A DNA stretch of 35,186 nucleotides from Pseudideonella sakaiensis (GTDB lineage Bacteria > Pseudomonadota > Gammaproteobacteria > Burkholderiales > Burkholderiaceae_C), in contig NZ_BBYR01000079.1 of the NCBI RefSeq assembly GCF_001293525.1, positions 1 to 35,186 of the forward strand. Reading direction: 5' to 3'. Under the pieces are notes generated by a model. The model made no database searches. It was given only the letters and a program-made list of their open reading frames with translations, and was not told where the DNA came from. Of this stretch, positions 23,020-32,545 are shown piece after piece. Both the position numbers and the translations under genes were made by a program. How positions within the stretch are numbered: the first letter of the stretch is position 1; every line of letters begins with the position of its first letter.

Positions 23020-24027
23020 ATGACCTTGCACCTGATGCAGGTTCCCGACTGGCTGATCGCTGCGGTCGACGCCAGGTCCGCGTTCGTCGATGGCGCCATG
23101 GTGAAAGACCTGGCCAGTGGTCGGATCCTCGCCCATCTGCAGCCGACCCATCGGCTGAGCCAGCTGATCCTGAAGCACGGTCTCAGCGCGGTGACACAAC
23201 CCCTGACGATCCCCAGCGCTCTGGTGAGCCATCTCCAGCTGTTGGACCTGAAGCGAATGGTGGCGCAGGTGCAGCTGGTCGCGAGCATCGGCGCTGCTGC
23301 GTCGGTGCTGAACCTCGGGGTGTCCGCCGGGAGATTCGCCATGGTGCTCTTGAGCCTGAAGCGCATGGAATCGAAGATCGAAGACATTTCTACGGAGCTC
23401 CAGGTCCTCGCCATGCACCACGACGCAAGCTTCCTGGGACGCTGCAGCCATGCCTTGCGGCGCGCCGACGAAGCCTTCTCCCTCGTTGCTCCGGCCGAGC
23501 GTCGGCGCTACTGGCAAGAGGCCGACAAGGACCTCGGCCTGCTGATCGAAGAGGGACTGCAGATCATCGAGGGCCAGGGCCTCCCGTTGGAAGGCCCCTC
23601 GTCGACGGCGATGACCGGCGAGAGCCGACTGCGCACCCTGTCCGTTCCAGCCGTGGTGGAAACGCTGCGCTGGCTCGCCACTTTCAGCACGGCCCGGGCC
23701 GAGGTTCTTCTGTGCCTCGGGCATGCGCGCCTTGCAGGCCAGGTGTCGGCACGCCTGGCCGATTGGCTCGCGCCGTTGCCTCGGTCTGCGAAGGAACTGG
23801 CGATGGCTCAGTTGGCCGGCCGAACGCTGGCACCGAGCCAGGTGCAATCCGTCACCAGACTCGCAAAGGCCACCAGCAGCCTGGTGGCGGACGGCCACCA
23901 GGTTGCCGCCGCGCGCGCGGCGCTGTGCCACGACCTCGAGACCGCCGGCGTGGACACGACGGAGCACATGCTCCGGCTGCGCGACGATCCGAACGCCCAG
24001 GTCCTGGCGTGGACCGCGCATCGATGA
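23020..24027 (+). CDS. Unknown helical membrane-associated partner protein
   Basis: 335 aa. I do not recognise a named family. The N-terminal 80 residues are soluble. Residues about 88-112 (VASIGAAASVLNLGVSAGRF) form one amphipathic or membrane hairpin, followed at once by a coiled-coil-like stretch (LKRMESKIEDISTELQVL). The rest is alpha-helical with many Ala/Leu/Arg and no catalytic motif I can see. Similar 'short membrane patch plus coiled coil' proteins are common in accessory islands. It begins 4 bases after the YaaW-like gene, so the two are co-translated and probably act together. The start at 23020 is the first ATG after that stop. Confidence 0.75.
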   Translation: MTLHLMQVPDWLIAAVDARSAFVDGAMVKDLASGRILAHLQPTHRLSQLILKHGLSAVTQPLTIPSALVSHLQLLDLKRMVAQVQLVASIGAAASVLNLGVSAGRFAMVLLSLKRMESKIEDISTELQVLAMHHDASFLGRCSHALRRADEAFSLVAPAERRRYWQEADKDLGLLIEEGLQIIEGQGLPLEGPSSTAMTGESRLRTLSVPAVVETLRWLATFSTARAEVLLCLGHARLAGQVSARLADWLAPLPRSAKELAMAQLAGRTLAPSQVQSVTRLAKATSSLVADGHQVAAARAALCHDLETAGVDTTEHMLRLRDDPNAQVLAWTAHR

Positions 24028-24138
24028 TGGATGAGGGGCAGCTTCCGGCGTTACCCCCGCTCGATGGCAATCGCCTCGGTGGCGGGGGCGGCCTCTGCTA
24101 AGTTATCGTCCCGATCACAGCATCACCTTGGGGCAGTC

Positions 24139-24858
24139 ATGGCGAGGATCAGTCAGGTCAGCATCGACGACAGTGACCCCTTGATGAGCGAACTGGGTCC
24201 GGTGCTGGCTGAGTTCAACACCGTGGTCGAGCGCTACTGCGACGATGTACGGAGCCCTCCGTACTGGTTCAACGAACGAGCGTCTGTGAGCTTGCTGGCG
24301 GCTGCTGCGTGGCGCCTCGGATGGGTGGGTGTGGAGGAGTTCTCAACGCGCAAGGTTCTTGCCCTGCGCGACGATCCCGAACAGGGCATTCATCGGCACG
24401 GGCGCTGCGATCTGTTCCTGCGGTCGCCGCGAGGGACGAGTTTTGCCATCGAGGCCAAGCAGGTCGTGGCCAATCAGCAGGACCTGGATGCGCGGACCCG
24501 GGATGCTCTGCGCCGCGCTCGCGACGATGCACGGCAACTGTTCTCAACCGAAGCAAGCTGCCGGTTGGCTGTGGCCTTCGTCGTCCCCATCCTCCGTGCG
24601 ACCGACGAAGGGGAGCACTCAGAAGACTTGGACGAATGGCAGCGGAGCTGTGTTTCGGTCTTCAACGGTCCCCGCAGGATCAACCATGCCTGCATCTTCC
24701 CGGGCGTCGCCGGCAACTTCCTGGGGCCAAGGCGGCGAGCGTTCTGGCCCGGTGTGATCCTGGTTGCCCAGCGCATCTTCCGCCGCGCCAGTACGGTCAC
24801 GTCGGCCGCAGGAGATTCTTCCGGGCAGAGCCTCGTCGCGGGCGCCGCGGACGATTGA
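24139..24858 (+). CDS. Putative PD-(D/E)XK-type nuclease
   Basis: 239 aa. The arrangement E46 (NERASVSLLAAAAWRLGW), D91 (HGRCDLFLRS) and E105-A-K107 (SFAIEAKQVV) is that of the PD-(D/E)XK nuclease core: helix Glu, beta-strand Asp, then ExK on the next strand. The C-terminal third is unassigned. I see no DNA-recognition, helicase or methylase partner next to it, so it is a stand-alone nuclease candidate rather than an obvious restriction enzyme. The start at 24139 follows a 111-bp gap after the preceding gene; the frame is open to 24031 but the extension has no coding look. The fold call is inference from motif spacing. Confidence 0.62.
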   Translation: MARISQVSIDDSDPLMSELGPVLAEFNTVVERYCDDVRSPPYWFNERASVSLLAAAAWRLGWVGVEEFSTRKVLALRDDPEQGIHRHGRCDLFLRSPRGTSFAIEAKQVVANQQDLDARTRDALRRARDDARQLFSTEASCRLAVAFVVPILRATDEGEHSEDLDEWQRSCVSVFNGPRRINHACIFPGVAGNFLGPRRRAFWPGVILVAQRIFRRASTVTSAAGDSSGQSLVAGAADD

Positions 24859-24861
24859 TCG

Positions 24862-24956
24862 TTTGGCAGGGACTGGACGCCCCGGGCGGCGCGCTTGGCC
24901 TTCTGCAGCAGTCCGTTCATCGCTTCGACGTAGGCGTTGCTACGATGCTCGACCAT
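24862..24956 (-). pseudogene. ISL3-type transposase fragment
   Basis: Read on the minus strand, RSNAYVEAMNGLLQKAKRAA followed by RG matches the conserved C-terminal helix of ISL3-family DDE transposases (SNAxVEAxNGLxQxAKRxARG). Nothing before or after it keeps the homology: the reading changes after ARG and no DDE core is present. It is a scrap of about 95 bp between the nuclease gene and the HEAT-repeat gene, evidence of past insertion-sequence activity here. Confidence 0.6.
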
Positions 24957-25033
24957 CCCGCGCGCGGTGCCTCCCCGCCAGCCTTCTCGAGGAGTTGCTG
25001 CCTCAGCGTTGCTCAGCCAGTTGCTAGCAGGTC

Positions 25034-25879
25034 ATGTCAGCCATGAAGCGGCTGTCCAAAAACTTCAGCAAGAAGAAGACTCTTCAGAGCCTGGTCCGTA
25101 CAGCACTTCGGTGCTGGGAGACCGACAAAGGCTGGCGCGCCATCGCAGAACTGCAGATGCGAGGGTCACCGCGCACCTTCGCGATCGCAACGCGTTTGGC
25201 GCGAAGTGCAAGCTGGCGCCGGCGCAGCTTGGGCTTGTACATCGCGTCCCAACTCAGACAACGGCGAGGTCCCTCCAGCGGCGAGTACGCCGTGGCAGAA
25301 ACCCAGAAGCTTCTGCTGGAAGGCCTGGACGACCGACACCTCGACGTGGTTCGTGCGGCGGTGTCGGGCTTGGGACACCGCCCGCATCCTGCAGCACTCA
25401 ATGACCTCGTTCGATTGGCGACACATCACCATGACCGGCTCCGGTGGGATGTGACCGTGTCGCTTGGTCGATACGAGCAGCCAGTGGCCATCGAAGCGCT
25501 GCTGAGACTCGCGGCCGACCCTGATGACGCTGTGCGCGACTGGGCTACCTTCGGCCTTGGTTCGCTTCAGTCTTCTGACACCCCGGACATCCGAGCGGCG
25601 CTGTGGAGGAACCTGAACGATCAGGACGTCGATGTGCGCGGAGAAGCGTTGGTAGGACTGGCCGTCCGGCACGACGAGCGAGCGGTCGAGTATCTCTTGG
25701 AGCACTTGAGCCCCGAGAGTCGCGTTCTTGAACTGGATGCTGCAGAAGCGCTTGCTACTCGCCGATTGCTGGGACCGCTCCAAGCTGTCGCCGACGCATT
25801 GACGGACCGCGAAAGAGACGGCTACTGGTTCGGTCGCCTGCAGGCCGCAATCGAGGCCTGCAGCGCGAACGCAAACTAG
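25034..25879 (+). CDS. HEAT-repeat protein
   Basis: 281 aa. From about residue 90 on there are tandem two-helix repeats of about 30 residues with the HEAT/PBS-lyase look: DRHLDVVRAAVSGLGHRPHP, RLRWDVTVSLGRYEQPVAIE, DDAVRDWATFGLGSLQSSDT and DVDVRGEALVGLAVRHDERA. No enzymatic motif is seen; the fold is a protein- or nucleic-acid-binding solenoid. The basic N-terminus (KRLSKNFSKKKTLQ) could bind nucleic acid. A start at 25043 is also possible. It is visibly less GC-rich than flanking core genes (36 of 60 bases in 25561-25620), consistent with acquisition. Confidence 0.8.
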   Translation: MSAMKRLSKNFSKKKTLQSLVRTALRCWETDKGWRAIAELQMRGSPRTFAIATRLARSASWRRRSLGLYIASQLRQRRGPSSGEYAVAETQKLLLEGLDDRHLDVVRAAVSGLGHRPHPAALNDLVRLATHHHDRLRWDVTVSLGRYEQPVAIEALLRLAADPDDAVRDWATFGLGSLQSSDTPDIRAALWRNLNDQDVDVRGEALVGLAVRHDERAVEYLLEHLSPESRVLELDAAEALATRRLLGPLQAVADALTDRERDGYWFGRLQAAIEACSANAN

Positions 25880-26004
25880 CGTCGGGAGTTGACCGCGTCA
25901 ACGTGACATTGCCGGCCGCTTACAAAGTAGCTGATCGGCGGCCCGAACTTCAACCTCCAGTTTTGCGGGATCTACCGCGCAGTCAGGTGGGCCTCGCTGT
26001 TCAC

Positions 26005-26031
26005 GACTTGAGTTGTCAAGAACAACAAGTC
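26005..26031 (-). terminator. Hairpin downstream of glmS
   Basis: GACTT and GTTGT pair with ACAAC and AAGTC around a 5-base loop, with a 2-base bulge, 18 bases past the glmS stop. No T tract follows on the minus strand, so termination is uncertain. The remaining gap (25880-26048) has no other recognisable element. Confidence 0.35.
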
Positions 26032-26048
26032 AACAGCCAGAGCCCCCC

Positions 26049-27947
<1,899 letters not shown>

Positions 27948-28128
27948 GGGGAAGCCTCCTGGCGCGGCCGCGGCGGGCCGGCGATGCGGGCGCCGGGCGG
28001 GCTGCCGGGCGCGATGGGCGGAATGCTAGGCGGGCGCCGATGAATGGAGCTTCCGTTATCGATTGCCATATGGAAGAATCCACCGGTCCTGCGACGATCC
28101 GAAGAAATCATCCGATCAGAGGCTATCG

Positions 28129-28626
28129 ATGGAATCTTCTCTCACACCGATCGCGCCGATCACGCTCGACGCCACCGACCGCCGCCTGCTCGCGCTGCTG
28201 CAGGAAGACGCCGGCCGCACCAACCAGGCCCTGGCCGAGGCCGCGCTGACCTCGCCGGCCACCTGCCTGCGCCGCGTGCGCCGGCTGGAGGCGGCCGGCG
28301 TGATCCGCCGCCGCGTGGCGCTGCTGGACCCGGCGGCGCTGGGCGCGGGCCTGACCGCCTTCGCCGAGGTCACGCTCGACCGCCAGGGCGCCGAGCACCT
28401 GGCCGCTTTCGAGCAGCGCGCCGTCGCCGAGCCGGCGGTGCAGCAGTGCCACCGCAGCAGCCCCGGCCCGGACTTCATGCTGCAGCTGCAGGTGCCCGAC
28501 ATGCCGGCCTGGCACGCGCTGGTGCAGCGCCTGTTCACGCAGGACGCGAACGTGCGCAACGTGAAGAGCTACTTCAGCGTGCACTGCGCGAAGTTCGAGA
28601 CGCGGGTGGCGCTGCCGGGCGGCTGA
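28129..28626 (+). CDS. Lrp/AsnC-family regulator
   Basis: 165 aa. N-terminal HTH: LDATDRRLLALLQEDAGRTN then QALAEAALTSPATCLRRVRR and LEAAGVIRRRVALL. The C-terminal RAM/ligand domain runs from about residue 75 and ends KSYFSVHCAKFET. The ATG at 28129 is chosen over the open frame to 28063 as it gives the usual short lead before the HTH. It is divergent from glmS across 181 bp; whether it regulates glmS or the downstream protease gene is unknown. Confidence 0.92.
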   Translation: MESSLTPIAPITLDATDRRLLALLQEDAGRTNQALAEAALTSPATCLRRVRRLEAAGVIRRRVALLDPAALGAGLTAFAEVTLDRQGAEHLAAFEQRAVAEPAVQQCHRSSPGPDFMLQLQVPDMPAWHALVQRLFTQDANVRNVKSYFSVHCAKFETRVALPGG

Positions 28627-28789
28627 GAGCCGCCGCCGCTGCGGCCGGCCGGCGCGGCGTGTCGAATCGGCCAACCCGTCGGCTCGGAACTGCCGAGACA
28701 GCCGCCGGCGCGCGGCCCAGGATGGCGGGCAGACCCGAGTCCCCGGCACCGCGCCGGGGCGATTCCCCACCGCCACGGAAGCCGCTGCC

Positions 28790-29893
28790 ATGTCGCTCGT
28801 GAAAGAGATGCTCGCCCTCGGCGCCACCCTGCGCGGGCGCGAGTTCAACCAGGGGAAATTCTCCGAGTCGCTGGGCACGCTGGACGGCGTGAGCATCGGC
28901 AACGGCTACTGCGCCGGCGTGGTGCTGGACTGGACGCGCCGCGTGCTGCAGAGCTCGGTCGCGCGCGACGCGGCCTACCTCTCCTACGAGTCGCCCGCCG
29001 GCGATGCGGACGGCGGCACCCCGGCCGCCACCGGCCGCCAGGCCGCGGCACTGCTGCGGATGGTCGATGCCTTCGATGGCCAGGCGAGCAGCTACGTGGA
29101 GCGCACCGACGCGCAGCAGCTGGTGGACGACCTGCGCCGGCTGGCCGGCCAGCCGGTGGCGGCCCATGCGGGGCTGGGCAGCGGCGTGCCGGTGAGCACC
29201 GCCATCGCCAGGCGCATGGCCGGGTTCTGGGCCATCCCCGGCGTGCCGGATGGCCTGTTCAGCCGCTTCCGCCTCGACCGCGACCCGGCCGGCGTGCTGG
29301 ACAAGGAACAGCTGCTCACGCTCGCGCGCGCGCTGGTGGCGCGGATCAAGGCGGAAGGCGACCCGCAGAAGCGCCGGCTCGACCGGCGCGGCCGCCACTG
29401 GGGCGCCTATGCGACCGAGCTGGACACCAAGTTCGCGACCATCCGCGCGCTCGAGAACCGCGGCGTCTCGAAGAAGCCCTTCTCGGGCATCCGCGTCGTC
29501 GGGCACCGGCCGCTGACGGCCTTCGCCAGCCCCGGGGACTGGCTGCGCGAGCTGCTCGACATCGTCGCCGCGCAGCCCGGCAGCTGCACCGTGGTGAACC
29601 TCAAGCGCAGCCTGTCGGAAGGCGGCCACGCGGTGGCCATCCAGCACGGGCTGGACTCGCGCTTCTACCTCTTCGATCCGAACGGCGGCACCTTCGCGTG
29701 CAGCCTGCGCACGCTGGCGCGGTGCCTGACGCAGCTGTTCTGGACCTCCTGCCTGCGCCCCAACCCCTACAGCACCCGGCAAGGCGAGCTCGCCTACTAC
29801 GAGCGCACCACCGGCACCGAACGCGTGGCCGATCCCGCTCGCGAACGCACGGGATGGAAGGCCATGGCCTGCACGGTCTTCATGAAGGCCTGA
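28790..29893 (+). CDS. YopT/AvrPphB-like cysteine protease (C58-type)
   Basis: 367 aa. The three catalytic blocks of peptidase family C58 can be read in order: C41 in NGYCAGVVLDWTRR, H280 in SEGGHAVAIQHGLD, and D296 in FYLFDPNGGTFAC, the last with the family's DPNxG look. The region between is longer than in YopT, with a helical insert. Family members are mostly type III effectors or toxin domains that cleave host proteins. No signal peptide is seen. The first 30 residues are polar and could be a secretion signal. No secretion or chaperone genes are in the window. It follows the Lrp-type gene by 163 bp and is not clearly in an operon. Confidence 0.72.
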   Translation: MSLVKEMLALGATLRGREFNQGKFSESLGTLDGVSIGNGYCAGVVLDWTRRVLQSSVARDAAYLSYESPAGDADGGTPAATGRQAAALLRMVDAFDGQASSYVERTDAQQLVDDLRRLAGQPVAAHAGLGSGVPVSTAIARRMAGFWAIPGVPDGLFSRFRLDRDPAGVLDKEQLLTLARALVARIKAEGDPQKRRLDRRGRHWGAYATELDTKFATIRALENRGVSKKPFSGIRVVGHRPLTAFASPGDWLRELLDIVAAQPGSCTVVNLKRSLSEGGHAVAIQHGLDSRFYLFDPNGGTFACSLRTLARCLTQLFWTSCLRPNPYSTRQGELAYYERTTGTERVADPARERTGWKAMACTVFMKA

Positions 29894-29945
29894 AGACCGG
29901 TGCCGCGGCGCCGCGGCCGCGTCCGGACCCGGCTATCGTGTCGGG

Positions 29946-31178
29946 ATGCCCAGCTCCTTCCCCCTCCCCGGCGTCGTCACCACCGAGCGCGAGCACCGCG
30001 TGCCACTGGTCCATGCCGACCCGTCGCGCGGCACGATCACCGTCTTCACCCGCGAACTCGCCGCGCCGGACGGCCGCGACCGGCCCTGGCTGGTCTTCCT
30101 GCAGGGCGGCCCGGGCTTCGAGGCGAGCCGGCCGTCCGCCCCGCCGTCGGGCTGGATGGCGCGCGCGCTGGCCGACTTCCGCGTGCTGCTGCTGGACCAG
30201 CGCGGCACCGGCCGCTCGACCCCGGTCGGCCCGCGGCTGCCCGGGGCCACACCGGCCGAGCAGGCCGAGTACCTCACGCACTTCCGCGCCGACGCGATCG
30301 TGCGCGACCTGGAATGCCTCCGCGCCGAACTCGGCATCGAGCGCTGGAGCCTGCTCGGCCAGAGCTTCGGCGGCTTCACCGCGCTGAGCTACCTGTCGAT
30401 GGCGCCCGAGGCGCTGCGCGAGGTCATGATCACCGGCGGCCTCGCGCCCGTCGACGGCCGCCCGGTCGACGACGTCTACGCCGCCACCTGGGCCCGCGCG
30501 CGCGAGGCCAACGCGCGCTACCACGCCCGCTACCCCGGCGACCGCGCCCGCCTGCACGCGCTGCTCCAGCGCCTCGACGCCGAGGACCTGCGCCTGCCCG
30601 GCGGCGACCGCCTCACCGCACGCCGCTTCCGCCAGCTCGGCCTCTGGCTCGGCAGCAGCACCGGCTTCGAGCGCCTGCACCACCTGCTCGAACTCCCGCC
30701 CGACTCCCCCGCCTTCCTGTGGGACGTGCAGCAGGCCACCGGCTGGGAGCGCAACCCGCTCTACGCGACGCTGCACGAGTCCTGCTACGCCGACGGCGGC
30801 AGCACCCGCTGGTCCGCCCACCGCCTCGCCCCCGACGAGGCCCTGCACGGCGACCTGCTCGGCGGCGAACACGTCTTCCCCTGGATGTGGGAAGAACACG
30901 GCGGCCTGCGCGCCCACCGCGACGCCGCCCACCACCTCGCCGACCACCCCTGGCCCCGCCTCTACGACCCCGACCGTCTCGCCCGCAACGAGGTCCCCGT
31001 CGCAGCCACCGTCTACGTCGACGACCTCTACGTCGAACGCACCTTCGCCGAAGCCACCGCCCGCCACGTCCGCGGCCTGCGCCCCTGGATCACCAACGAG
31101 TACGCCCACGACGGCCTCCGCGCCGACGGCGACCGCATCCTCACCCGCCTCCTCGACCTCGTCCGCGGCCGCGCCTGA
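29946..31178 (+). CDS. Alpha/beta hydrolase, proline iminopeptidase-like
   Basis: 410 aa, S33-type. The oxyanion loop GGPG is at 54-57, DQRGTGRSTPVG at 84-95, and the nucleophile S140 in LLGQSFGGFTAL. The C-terminal acid and base are likely in VYVDDLYVERTF and NEYAHDGLR. Bacterial relatives cleave N-terminal proline or other small peptides in the cytoplasm. The length is typical of the larger actinobacterial-type and proteobacterial prolyl aminopeptidases. It starts 52 bases after the C58-like gene, so the two may be co-transcribed. Confidence 0.9.
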   Translation: MPSSFPLPGVVTTEREHRVPLVHADPSRGTITVFTRELAAPDGRDRPWLVFLQGGPGFEASRPSAPPSGWMARALADFRVLLLDQRGTGRSTPVGPRLPGATPAEQAEYLTHFRADAIVRDLECLRAELGIERWSLLGQSFGGFTALSYLSMAPEALREVMITGGLAPVDGRPVDDVYAATWARAREANARYHARYPGDRARLHALLQRLDAEDLRLPGGDRLTARRFRQLGLWLGSSTGFERLHHLLELPPDSPAFLWDVQQATGWERNPLYATLHESCYADGGSTRWSAHRLAPDEALHGDLLGGEHVFPWMWEEHGGLRAHRDAAHHLADHPWPRLYDPDRLARNEVPVAATVYVDDLYVERTFAEATARHVRGLRPWITNEYAHDGLRADGDRILTRLLDLVRGRA

Positions 31179-31245
31179 CCCCGCCCCACCTTCCCTCTTC
31201 ACACCCCCGCCCCACGGCTGCGCGGACCAAGCGAGCCGTGCCTGA

Positions 31246-31408
31246 GCGGCGGGGCGGGTGGGCCCCTTTCACGTAAGTAAAGGAGGAGGGCCGAAGGCCC
31301 GGGGGAGCGAGCCCGGACACGGACAGTCCAGTGGACTGTCCGTGCCTGGCGAGCGCCGACGCGCTTGCGCGTCGGCATGGAGTGAAAGGGGCCCACCCGT
31401 CCCGCCGC
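31246..31408. repeat. Nested-hairpin intergenic repeat element
   Basis: A 27-base outer inverted repeat (31246-31272 with 31382-31408, one mismatch, core GGGTGGGCCCCTTTCAC) encloses smaller hairpins: GGGCC-GAA-GGCCC (31288-31300), a 13-bp arm palindrome with one central base (31318-31344, ACGGACAGTCCA...), and a 10-bp stem with a TT loop (31355-31376, GCCGACGCGC). It fills most of the 271-bp gap between two convergent genes. It may be an RNA structure, a non-autonomous mobile repeat or a bidirectional terminator. No coding sense is evident in this gap. Confidence 0.8.
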
Positions 31409-31449
31409 GATCGCTCGGACACCGCTCAAGCTCAAGCGCAAGCCCTGAC

Positions 31450-32466
31450 TCACTCCCTCGGCCTCAACCGCGCAATCACCACCCCCGCGATCCCCAGCGT
31501 CAGCCCCCCGATCACCGCCAGCATCCACCAGAACCCCTGCGGATGCTCCGCCAACGGAATCCCCCCCACGTTCATCCCCATCAACCCCGCCACCAGATTG
31601 ATCGGCAACGCCAGCACCGTCACCATCGTCAGCACGAACAGACTCCGGTTGTTCTCCTCCGCCACCCGCGTCGCCGCCTCGTCCTGCATCAGCTTGATCC
31701 GCTCCTGCAGCGCCGCCACGTCCCGCAACACCAGCGCGAACTCCTCGCTCGCCCGGTGCAGATGCTGAAGATCCGACGCCGCCACCCACGCCGGCGGCTT
31801 CGCCAGCGTGCGCATCAACGCACTCGGCTCCGGCGCCAGCAAGCGCTGCAGCCGCACCGCCAGCCGTCGCAGCCGCCCCAACTCCCCGCCATGGCGCCCA
31901 TGGTGCCCCGCCAGCACCGCATCCTCCACCTCGTCCAGCCGCTCCGCCGCGCGCCGCACGATCGCCTGCAACTCATCCGCCTGGTCGCGCAGCAGGTGAT
32001 CCAGCAGCGCCACGCTCGACCCCAGCGGCTCCCCGCGCTTCACCGCCATCCGCAGCCGGTCCACCGACCGCAGCGGATGCCGGCGCGCGCTGACCACGCA
32101 GCGCGGGCCCACCGCCAGCCACAGCGTCGCCACGTCGCTCGCGTCGAAGCCGAAATCGAAGGTGACGTCGTTGAGCACCGCGAACAGGCTGTCGCCATCG
32201 CGCTCGATGCGCGTCGAACGGGTGCCTTCGTGCAGCGCCTCCAGGAAGAGCTCGCCCAGGCCCGCGTGCGCGCGCAGCCAGGGCTCGGCCGCCGCGTGCG
32301 CCAGGTTGAAGTGCAGCCAGACGAAGCCCTCGGCCGGCGGCGGCGGCAGGCCGGCGCCAAGCCCTTCGACCGGCTCCGGCGGCAGACCAGCGGCGAAGCG
32401 GTAGCCGCAGACGAGGCCGTGCGCGTCGGCGCCATAGCTGGAAACGGGGATCGGCAGCAGGCTCAC
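31450..32466 (-). CDS. zntB: Zinc transporter ZntB/CorA family
   Basis: 338 aa. N-terminal cytoplasmic funnel domain (GFVWLHFNLAHAAAEPWL, TLWLAVGPRCVVSARRHPLR), a long helical stalk, then two C-terminal membrane segments around the CorA signature G297-M298-N299 (LMGMNVGGIPL). The MNVGGIPL form after GMN is typical of ZntB rather than Mg-type CorA (which has MN-F-x-x-MPE). ZntB moves zinc (or other divalent ions) across the inner membrane. The start at 32466 gives a complete N-terminus. It converges with the hydrolase gene at 31178. Confidence 0.9.
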   Translation of the reverse strand: MSLLPIPVSSYGADAHGLVCGYRFAAGLPPEPVEGLGAGLPPPPAEGFVWLHFNLAHAAAEPWLRAHAGLGELFLEALHEGTRSTRIERDGDSLFAVLNDVTFDFGFDASDVATLWLAVGPRCVVSARRHPLRSVDRLRMAVKRGEPLGSSVALLDHLLRDQADELQAIVRRAAERLDEVEDAVLAGHHGRHGGELGRLRRLAVRLQRLLAPEPSALMRTLAKPPAWVAASDLQHLHRASEEFALVLRDVAALQERIKLMQDEAATRVAEENNRSLFVLTMVTVLALPINLVAGLMGMNVGGIPLAEHPQGFWWMLAVIGGLTLGIAGVVIARLRPRE

Positions 32467-32525
32467 GGCCGCGCCAGACTATGACGGCGGCGTGACACGG
32501 GAATGACACCCCGTCGCTGCGGGAG

Positions 32526-32542
32526 GCCCCGGGCCCCGGGGC
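32526..32542 (-). terminator. GC hairpin after the small exported-protein gene
   Basis: A perfect 17-base palindrome (GCCCCGG-G C C-...-CCGGGGC) lies just past the stop at 32546 on the minus strand and before the ZntB start. There is no T run, so this is a possible terminator only. Confidence 0.35.
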
Positions 32543-32545
32543 GCC

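Noticed and set aside
25880-26048. Tn7 right or left end next to glmS
   Set aside because: No terminal TGTGGG-type end with repeated TnsB-like sites was found, and no tns genes are in the window.
27948-28128. glmS ribozyme/riboswitch
   Set aside because: The glmS leader in this gap has only a normal SD and no sign of the ribozyme; the class is known mainly from Firmicutes.
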